Positions 57,003-64,000 of a stretch of 64,000 nucleotides of DNA are shown one piece after another. Below the pieces are notes generated by a model. It was not told the origin of the DNA and made no database searches. It saw only the letters and a list, made by a program, of their open reading frames with translations. Position 1 is the first letter of the stretch; every line of letters begins with the position of its first letter. The position numbers and the translations under genes were made by a program. This DNA is from Schizochytrium sp. TIO01 (taxonomy: Eukaryota; Sar; Bigyra; Thraustochytrida; Thraustochytriidae), in NCBI GenBank assembly GCA_004764695.1, contig SMSO01000032.1, positions 1,882,501 to 1,946,500 of the forward strand, given 5' to 3'.

Positions 57003-58034
57003 ATTGATTCTTGTTGATGTTGATGTTGAAGGTATTGAAATAAATTCCTACCGCATCTCTCGTGTGAAAATGCTTTTGCAGCTAGCCAGTTGTGTTTTCA
57101 GGCCTGACCAAAGATCTAGCTGGTTCCTCTTGCATTTTTGCTCTCTAAATCTCTGTGGTGTTCATTCACTCACTCCATAGTGTGCTCGCTCGCTAGCTTG
57201 TATGCAAGTGTGAATGGGACCAAATTTGACACGGGTGGCCAACATGTTTTTGTTGACGATTGGGATAAACAATGTGATTTTTCTCCCCTAATGTTGATCA
57301 TGGTAATGGTGAATGATGATAATCAAACGGGGTACACTTCTTTCTCCTAGTGGGAAAAAGAAGCGTGACGCACTCCGAACAACTGTCACCAGCCAAGCTT
57401 AACTTAAAAGTAAAATCTACTTTCTTTCTCTGATGAATGAGTCTTCAAGAGCCCCGTTTGGTGTGCCATCTCAATTCTTTCCAACCGGTTTTACACTACC
57501 CTAATACTACTTTATATTTCACTTTCTGATTTCTTCTACCTCTTTTCCTCCCTATCCATACTTCACATCTTACTTTGATGGAAGATAAATCATTCAGCTT
57601 ACAACAGTCAATGAAAAAATCAAAGGAACAGCTAGAGCTTATGATACTGGATGATACAAATCTTTTGAGCAAAAATTGAGGACGGCACTCCACGAGCACC
57701 TGCGTGTTTAGAACCTCTATCTCAATCTGTAAACAACAACAACAACAGCAAGATCAAGATCAAGAACAGTCTCATTGAGACAAGACATCCAAATCAAGAT
57801 GTAAGTGTCTTCGTAATTGATAGCAACCACGCGCTCCAAGTTTGAGAGGAAAAAGAATCCTGCATTAAAAAAATCTTTGAAAATTTTCTAGACATGCATC
57901 ATCTTCAAATGCTGTCGAAGGGTAGGTAATACACCAACCTTTACAATTCTTAAATAAAGGAGCACCATAATTGAGCTCATTATATTCAAGCTTTTCGTGC
58001 TGGAGGGCTCATACGCTAGATACTTTGAGAACCC
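57003..58034. other. Convergent intergenic region GOT2 / UBE3C
   Basis: About 1 kb between two 3' ends. AATAAA at 57039-57044, 37 nt after the GOT2 stop, is a good poly(A) candidate. The rest is mixed-composition DNA with short AAC and CAAGAT simple stretches near 57735-57765. No gene is seen. Confidence 0.6.
57039..57044 (+). terminator. Candidate poly(A) signal of GOT2
   Basis: AATAAA 37 nt after the stop codon, the best placed such signal in the window. Confidence 0.5.
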
Positions 58035-61000
58035 TTATGAAAGTTCAAATCCAGAAGCACTTTTGATTGCAAATAAAAGTTTTTCCTGAAGAACCTCCTT
58101 GCTGGAATATTTAGGCAGTTTCAAAAAATTGACACAAGTACTTGCCGTAGGTAAACGATCTCCGTCGTTCTCAATGTTTACACAAGCGATGCACAATGGA
58201 GGATGCAATGAACCAAAGCCTTGCAATGGCGGCTTGCTACATGACGTAATAAATCGTAGTAATAAGCCGCGCTCCTCTGCATCCATCTCTGAGACAACCT
58301 CCCAAAATGCCTGAATGTATGGCTGGGAAGGGTGATAACCGTGTGAATATGTGCATGCCAAGCGCATTTTCTGTACATCAAATCCATCATCCGAACCGCC
58401 AATCACGAGCTGCATTTCACGAGGCTTGAACATCTGAATCCACTTGAGTGAGATAAGAGAAGAAAAGCCTGTAAGAAAAGCCTCCGTTTGGGGCCTAAAC
58501 TCCTCATTCAATCGAAAGCTAGACAACCGCGAAATGTAATGCACGTAGTTGTCCTTAGTCACTTCAATATTAGAACCACCTGGAACAAGGTCGAAATCCA
58601 CTGTTTTGCTACCACATTGGCGGGACACACTAAACGTCAAACCCACCTCACCAGGGTCCGAAAGGGACTTCAGATGGATTACGTTGCGGTAGATTTCCGG
58701 GTCAAGACTTTGCAAATCATGCAGATGATTGCGATGGCCTAAGATAGAGTTCAGGAAAAAAGGTGCAAGTCTAAGCTCGAGAAGAATTCCTTCGTAAACA
58801 GCCTTGCCCAACATCCGTCCAATGAATTGATAATGATGGAGAGACGAGCCAGTAGCAAGGGAGCTATCTGGGTTCGGATACAGTTCTTGATTGGCTGATA
58901 TTTTCCATAGACCATTGTTTGGGTCAAATGCTTCTTTCATAAACTCTAATAGAAACTCTTTAAAAAGGCCTCCGCCATCAATGCCTCGCTCTGCAACGCC
59001 TTGTTGGCTCATAAACTGCACCTGTATGCGGCCCTTTAGAGACGCCTTTTCATGCAGCGCCTCAAAGGCATCGTCATATACGGTGCCGCGACGAACAGTG
59101 AGGCGCGTGAAGTTGTCATACCGAGTACGTGCCGAGACTGAGTGTCTATCACTCCGCAGGAAGTGGTCAAATACTTTTGTGCGTTGATCGAAAGGAACAG
59201 CCTCTGGAAGAGCTCGAAGAAGGTTTTTCACTCGATCAGATGCATTCTCTGGGGAGACGCCTTCCTGTACAGCATCCTCCATGCGTGAATCCTCATCTTC
59301 TGATGAGTCGTCACTCATCCTATTAGACTCATCATAGGACATTCCACGACGTCTAGCAGCAGACGCTCTCCGTCTTGCAGATGCGCCAAGTCGTTCGGGC
59401 CTCTTGAGGGTCTGGGATTCATCCCATGCGGATCGCGTATTGACTATATTCACAAGGCGAGGGATGCGACTCAAAGAAGCTGTTTGCCGAACGACCCCAC
59501 TTCCTGCGATGCCGAGCTCATCCTCTCTGATTTCAGGAAAGAGCCACTGGGAATCATCCATGATGGGGTGACGCGAATGACGATCATAGAGTTGATCGTA
59601 TAACTCTGCGCATTTCTTCATCATTTCATCAGGAAAATCTTGTTTACTTGGCACAGAAGTATCCTTTTGCTCCCAAAGGCCTTCGTACAACACATGTTTC
59701 AGGAAAAGAGCGACAAGTCGTAACAACTCAACCGACAAGGGAACACCATTTACAAAGATCTCCTCGTCATCAAGAGCTGGAAGGAGTTGACATGTAGCTG
59801 CACATGTAAACGTAACCACACTGCAGACCTCTTTCAAGCGACCTTCACTAAAGAGAGATGGGGAAATAAATCCATCTTCATCAAGAAAGTCCACGAGAGT
59901 AGACCAAAGCATACGTACTAGTGAACGGTCATGCGGACTAAAGGCTACGGCGCCTATAACCACACCAGACGCACTGAGCGTATCTAAAGCATTTACATTG
60001 CTACCCTGAGAGTTTACAGCTGCGCTAATTCGAGAATGAGTCCAATACTTTCGAATAACTTCGTATGCAGAGCAAACAGCAAGCAAAAGGTCGAAATTTG
60101 GTTGGCTAGCGCCATCTGCCCCAGGATCAAGAACAGAATAGAACTCGTGTTGAACCATTCCAGGATCTCTGAGTTGTTTTAGCTCAGGTAAAGTCTCGAG
60201 AATATGCCCATGTTGAGAGCTTTGCAGCATATATGCAATAGAACGCCAAAACGCAGCTCGCAGATCATCACGTCCTTCTCCCTTGTCTGCACATGCACGG
60301 GAGATTCGAATGGAGTTTGCAACAACATGGTTGTCCTCCGAGGACTTCGAGTCAACTATTGATCCCAGCCCTCGCAATGCTGCAGCCCACGCTTTTGCGG
60401 AGAACTTCTCTCGAAGAATTTCATCTACACCATACTTTTGCAATAAGTCACCATCGATACTAAGAACTGAGCAAGCGAATTCATGCATAACCAGTTCAAG
60501 CTCACTTTGTTCTTGGACATCAACGTCATTGTCATACGAGGCAGATGAGCGCATCTTTTCATCTAACTGGATTTGCTCAACATACTCTGCAAACATGGAA
60601 CAGAATAACTGTACAAGGGATAACTCCTCCGTCCTGCGGTGTAGCTTGCGAATCTTGATAAGGCTATGGAGTACAGAGCTAACAGAACCTGCACATCTGT
60701 GAGGCCGATGGCGTGTGCTGATGAGTGAGACTGAAATCACCCGTATATTATTGCTCTGCTCTAGAATTCTAGACAGTGTGACTACAATGGTGTGCACCAA
60801 CTCACTCTCGTCCACTCCCTTCCTTTGGTACGCCGAGAGATTATCACGAAGAGTGAGTTGGAGATAATTCATAAGTAAACTGCATAATGCCAAGACTCTC
60901 GTGTTGCTCACTAAAGCGTCTGCACTTTCTGGTGCGTCTTGGGCCTTAGCAACCCACTTGCAAAAGTTTAGCATGTCTTTACCACACACATCTTCTCGAC

Positions 61001-61328
61001 TATCATCATATCCGAAGACGAAAAGGTTGACGAGGCGAATCAAAATTGGCATTGGAACTACGAATCCGCGCACAGCAGCCTCGACCCCTCTGATATCATG
61101 AACTTTGCTTGACCATTCTGCAATTGCAGCTCGTTTCTCATTTTGCCGAACCTGGTATGAATACAGAACTCGCTTTAAAACAGCCTGGGCTGCAATTTCA
61201 TCTTTCTCGCGCTTACGTCTTTCGCGATCCTGCTTTACACGTGCCGTAAGTGCTTTGCGACCTTCTTCACGAGCGCTTTTGCCTCGCATAGAAACCTGTC
61301 GGCTCGCACGGAACGAGCCATCCCACAT
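58035..61328 (-). CDS. UBE3C: HECT-type E3 ubiquitin ligase, UBE3C/Hul5 type
   Basis: The 1097-residue protein transfers ubiquitin via a thioester. UBE3C/Hul5 enzymes extend ubiquitin chains on proteasome-bound substrates. The N-terminus (GSFRASRQVSMRGKS, then a basic ERRKREKDEIAAQAVLKRV helix) resembles the UBE3C start and IQ-like region. The middle is helical, with an acidic, S/R-rich linker (about 640-700). The HECT domain (about 745-1097) has RIQVQFMSQQGVAERGIDGGG, FIGRMLGKAVYEGILLEL and, at the end, LPTASTCVNFLKLP with catalytic Cys1065 and the C-terminal GFELS. An in-frame TAG eight codons before the ATG supports the start. Length is close to the human protein. No intron. It is divergent from the DUF1749 gene. 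Confidence 0.93.
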   Translation of the reverse strand: MWDGSFRASRQVSMRGKSAREEGRKALTARVKQDRERRKREKDEIAAQAVLKRVLYSYQVRQNEKRAAIAEWSSKVHDIRGVEAAVRGFVVPMPILIRLVNLFVFGYDDSREDVCGKDMLNFCKWVAKAQDAPESADALVSNTRVLALCSLLMNYLQLTLRDNLSAYQRKGVDESELVHTIVVTLSRILEQSNNIRVISVSLISTRHRPHRCAGSVSSVLHSLIKIRKLHRRTEELSLVQLFCSMFAEYVEQIQLDEKMRSSASYDNDVDVQEQSELELVMHEFACSVLSIDGDLLQKYGVDEILREKFSAKAWAAALRGLGSIVDSKSSEDNHVVANSIRISRACADKGEGRDDLRAAFWRSIAYMLQSSQHGHILETLPELKQLRDPGMVQHEFYSVLDPGADGASQPNFDLLLAVCSAYEVIRKYWTHSRISAAVNSQGSNVNALDTLSASGVVIGAVAFSPHDRSLVRMLWSTLVDFLDEDGFISPSLFSEGRLKEVCSVVTFTCAATCQLLPALDDEEIFVNGVPLSVELLRLVALFLKHVLYEGLWEQKDTSVPSKQDFPDEMMKKCAELYDQLYDRHSRHPIMDDSQWLFPEIREDELGIAGSGVVRQTASLSRIPRLVNIVNTRSAWDESQTLKRPERLGASARRRASAARRRGMSYDESNRMSDDSSEDEDSRMEDAVQEGVSPENASDRVKNLLRALPEAVPFDQRTKVFDHFLRSDRHSVSARTRYDNFTRLTVRRGTVYDDAFEALHEKASLKGRIQVQFMSQQGVAERGIDGGGLFKEFLLEFMKEAFDPNNGLWKISANQELYPNPDSSLATGSSLHHYQFIGRMLGKAVYEGILLELRLAPFFLNSILGHRNHLHDLQSLDPEIYRNVIHLKSLSDPGEVGLTFSVSRQCGSKTVDFDLVPGGSNIEVTKDNYVHYISRLSSFRLNEEFRPQTEAFLTGFSSLISLKWIQMFKPREMQLVIGGSDDGFDVQKMRLACTYSHGYHPSQPYIQAFWEVVSEMDAEERGLLLRFITSCSKPPLQGFGSLHPPLCIACVNIENDGDRLPTASTCVNFLKLPKYSSKEVLQEKLLFAIKSASGFELS

Positions 61329-62678
61329 AGTTCTTGACTTTGATTGTAAGACCGATCTCTAAACAAATAAAAAGTATTCTTCAAAGCCTCTTTTCCGTAA
61401 TCCCCCGAGAGCTCCGGTGTGCTTTAGATCCAAGCTCCTTAGGGCTTTGAGAGGATTGTTCGCAGCTTCACGTCGAGAAGAAATGATATCTCTTGATTGA
61501 TCGTACAGAACAACTCGCCGGTTTTTTATGTCGCTCAGAGCACTCGCTCAGGCACTCGCGCCAGCAAGTCTCCCCTCCACGTAGCGAGACCCCCAAGGCT
61601 TCGTTTGTACAGGCCTACGTATATCAGACGCAACTGCCCGGATTTCCTGCCGCTGCTGCCTCTGAAGGCCCGCCAATTCTTCGTTTGCTCTTCTTAATCT
61701 CGCTTCTTCTGCTTTAAGCTTATGAACACAACAGTAGAAAGTTTCCCATATCTATCTCACAACTCATTTCTTTGAGAGCAGCATCTAAGCGAAACACTAC
61801 CAGTTAGTTAGCCCCCAACGCGTGAAGATCACGAGCACCATCAGGTCCCTTCTCGAAGCTGCTAAGCTTGGTATTGCTCCTGTGAATTGCTTTCACTAAT
61901 TCTACATACCTACCTACCTGCCTTCCACGATGACCATCGGTAATGCCAGCTTTAAGACAACCGTGATTCAATAACCCAGCCAAACTTAAAGACGTTGCAG
62001 TCTAGTACATCAATGCACAATTTGCACACTCTGGCAAACTCTCTAAGAGAAAAGCGACATGGAGTAGTAGTGATCTACTTGTTATCTTAGGACTCTAACT
62101 CCTACCAGTTACCGGTACTCGGTCACCTCTATTAAGCCTAGTAGAGGACGAATAAAAGACACGATTGCGTCCAGAACTACTGATAGGGTGGAACTGTAAT
62201 AAATGCTAAGCTATGAAATAAAATACGCATGAGGCGCTGGTAGTCACTGCTGTGATAAAAGTTATGTGAGGTCCTAGGTCGAAATTGCCAAAAGTGGAGA
62301 TAGGAGACAGCTACCTAAGCAGGGACAACTAGCAATGAATAAATTAAATCAACAATCGATCAATCTATTAATCATAACCAAAGCACGAAATCATCCTTTA
62401 CCTCCTTCATCGAGACGCCCGTGCACGAGTTAGTTGTAGTGATTTGGGTTCACTCGAAGGTCAGGACGCAAGACCCAGAGCCGCTTTTCAGGCTGAGGAG
62501 TCAGTGCCCTCCCTGGCTTCATCTGGGTATATTAGTTGCCACTTCTTACTGAGCTGGTGCCTTAGTTGGTACGGCCCTGCCCGAAAACCATATATCTTGA
62601 AGCAAAACCTCTCGACCGAGACATTGACTGGGTTTGCAGAGAGGTAGCAGTTCACGTCAGGGTTACATCAACAACACG
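61329..62678. promoter_or_regulatory. Divergent intergenic region UBE3C / DUF1749 gene
   Basis: About 1.35 kb containing both 5' ends. I see no clear TATA box or defined element. ACATACCTACCTACCTG lies at about 61905, one of several such words in the window. Small open frames (61493-61717) have no recognised domain. Confidence 0.45.
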
Positions 62679-63749
62679 ATGCTCGAAGGAAGGCTTTTGG
62701 AGTACTGGCCTTCGAAGCGGCTTGTGGCGTTTGAGAGTGGCGCTTGTGGCTCTTCTTCAGTAGTTATACTTCTCGGAGGACTTACAGATGGACTTGTGCC
62801 CACGCCATACACAAAAGTGCTAGATGAAAGGCTCAAGGAGGCTGGACATGCACTGGTACAGCCCATTCTGAGAACCTCATATTGCCAGTTTGGTACTGGC
62901 ACCTTGCAGCAGGATGCCGAGGATCTCACGCACCTGCTCTCATTTATTGGCGATGATCCAAACCGCACTGTAAATGGTCCCGTGCAGGTGGCCATGATCG
63001 GTCATTCCACAGGTTGCCAAATGATTTGCACCTTTACTCGAGATGCACCCGAGCATTTGCGTGCCATGGTGAAGGTGGTTGCGTTACAGGCTCCAGTGTC
63101 CGATCGTGAAGGCTTGGTGATGGAAATGGAGGATCATCACCTCAAGTCTATTTGTGAGGCCGCTCAGAAAGCTGTTGATGCAGGTGAGCCAAAGAAAATT
63201 GTTCATACACTCTGGGGCAGGGCACCTGTGATGGCCCGCAGGGTGCTTGACCTTTTTGTGAAGAATGGCTCTGATGATTTCTTTAGCTCCGACTTCACCG
63301 ATGCAGAGCTCGTTGCTAAGCTAGGCCACCTTGCTTCTTTCAAGACTCTTTTCGCAATCTCCTTAGATGATGAGTATGTACCTGATATGGTATACCCTGG
63401 CCTCGCACAGCGCTTTCAGGCGGCGGTACCAGGCAGTGAGCTTCTCGAGATTGAGAACGGTAATCACAGCTTGTCAATGCCAGATGATGGTGGTGAGCAA
63501 TTTGTGGAAGCATTTATTGAGCTTTTGCCGGAACCGTCTGGGCCAAAGGGTGGGGAAGGTGAGAATGAGAAGAAACTTGGCGAGAAGAAAGGTTCCTCTC
63601 GAGAGGAGTCAACACTTTCCGCATGGGCCCATTCTCTGGCTCGTACTTTGACCAGCGGTGGGTCACATGCTCCGTCTGTTGTCAGACCTGTAGAGGAGAA
63701 GAATTCCAGTGCTGCAATATCTTCGGATTTGCAGCTGGAGGAGGCCTGA
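62679..63749 (+). CDS. DUF1749 alpha/beta hydrolase
   Basis: The 356-residue protein belongs to the DUF1749 (UPF0613) alpha/beta hydrolases found in fungi, plants and protists. Their substrate is not well established; some fungal relatives are annotated as siderophore esterases. The nucleophile elbow GHSTG places Ser110 after a strand (VQVAMI). SLDDEYVP offers the acid and GNHSL the catalytic His. The LLGGLTDGL block near the N-terminus, with LxxxS-rich HALVQPILRTSY, is typical of this family. The frame is open upstream to 62634, but the first ATG is at 62679 and fits the family start. The tail after about residue 285 is a low-complexity E/K/G/S extension. No signal peptide is seen. Confidence 0.9.
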   Translation: MLEGRLLEYWPSKRLVAFESGACGSSSVVILLGGLTDGLVPTPYTKVLDERLKEAGHALVQPILRTSYCQFGTGTLQQDAEDLTHLLSFIGDDPNRTVNGPVQVAMIGHSTGCQMICTFTRDAPEHLRAMVKVVALQAPVSDREGLVMEMEDHHLKSICEAAQKAVDAGEPKKIVHTLWGRAPVMARRVLDLFVKNGSDDFFSSDFTDAELVAKLGHLASFKTLFAISLDDEYVPDMVYPGLAQRFQAAVPGSELLEIENGNHSLSMPDDGGEQFVEAFIELLPEPSGPKGGEGENEKKLGEKKGSSREESTLSAWAHSLARTLTSGGSHAPSVVRPVEEKNSSAAISSDLQLEEA

Positions 63750-64000
63750 ATGAAACAATACATCATTGGACAAGATTTTTGTTCACAAACTGAAATGATA
63801 CTTCCCAGACAAAAATATTGAGAAGAAATAAACACGCAACCTTATAAACAAGAAAACCTCACAATTTTAATTATTCTGTTCTTGCGTATTTCCTTTCCTT
63901 CTCTTTTACTTCAAGTCAACTGTAATGGTTTGATCTAAGATTGAAAAAGTAGAATAAAGATTGGGATTGTTAAGTGCTCGCGAGCCTTGACGTTTCCTCT
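63750..64000. other. Downstream of DUF1749 gene to window end
   Basis: AT-rich DNA with AATAAA at 63827-63832 (78 nt after the stop) and at 63953-63958, either of which could direct polyadenylation. No gene is seen. Confidence 0.55.

Noticed and set aside
62634-62678. N-terminal extension of the DUF1749 protein from a TTG codon
   Set aside because: Eukaryotic initiation at TTG is unlikely, and the ATG at 62679 matches the family start.

Overview
This window is nuclear DNA of a eukaryotic microbe. It carries eight confident protein-coding genes in 64 kb, separated by long gene-poor stretches. The genes are eukaryotic and mostly single-exon: an isobutyryl-CoA dehydrogenase with a mitochondrial presequence, a Q-rich protein with an unrecognised conserved-looking C-terminus, a DIS3L2-type exoribonuclease, an unconventional myosin with two short GT-AG introns, a membrane-anchored SelW-like (Rdx) protein with Cys in place of Sec, a mitochondrial aspartate aminotransferase, a UBE3C-type HECT ubiquitin ligase and a DUF1749 alpha/beta hydrolase. 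Few short introns, medium GC content and very long tetranucleotide arrays would suit a stramenopile such as a thraustochytrid. That placement is inference and no marker gene here proves it.

Layout: 1-10.5 kb is microsatellite-rich with no convincing gene. 10.5-20 kb is AT-rich and holds decayed, dispersed repeats, with traces of a Tc1/IS630-like helix-turn-helix and a CCHC knuckle. ACAD8 (20.4-21.7 kb, +) converges on the Q-rich gene (23.3-25.5 kb, -). 25.5-38.7 kb is a 13-kb gene desert whose first part is microsatellites and whose second part contains a recognisable, broken Ty1/copia reverse transcriptase/RNase H on the minus strand (about 33.4-32.3 kb). DIS3L2 (38.7-42.2 kb, +) is followed by the myosin (43.6-49.2 kb, +), which converges on the Rdx gene (49.7-50.2 kb, -). 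50.2-55.7 kb is again repeats, then GOT2 (55.7-57.0 kb, +) converges on UBE3C (58.0-61.3 kb, -). The DUF1749 gene (62.7-63.7 kb, +) is divergent from UBE3C.

The genes form no pathway cluster or operon. Two act in mitochondrial amino-acid metabolism (valine breakdown; aspartate/glutamate exchange), and the rest serve RNA decay, protein turnover, motility/transport and redox roles. I found no CRISPR, phage or biosynthetic cluster and no convincing tRNA or rRNA. The most informative non-gene observations are the copia relic, the B/C repeat family with its transposase-like signatures, the extreme (TTTG)n arrays, and unusual architectures in the Rdx and DIS3L2 proteins.
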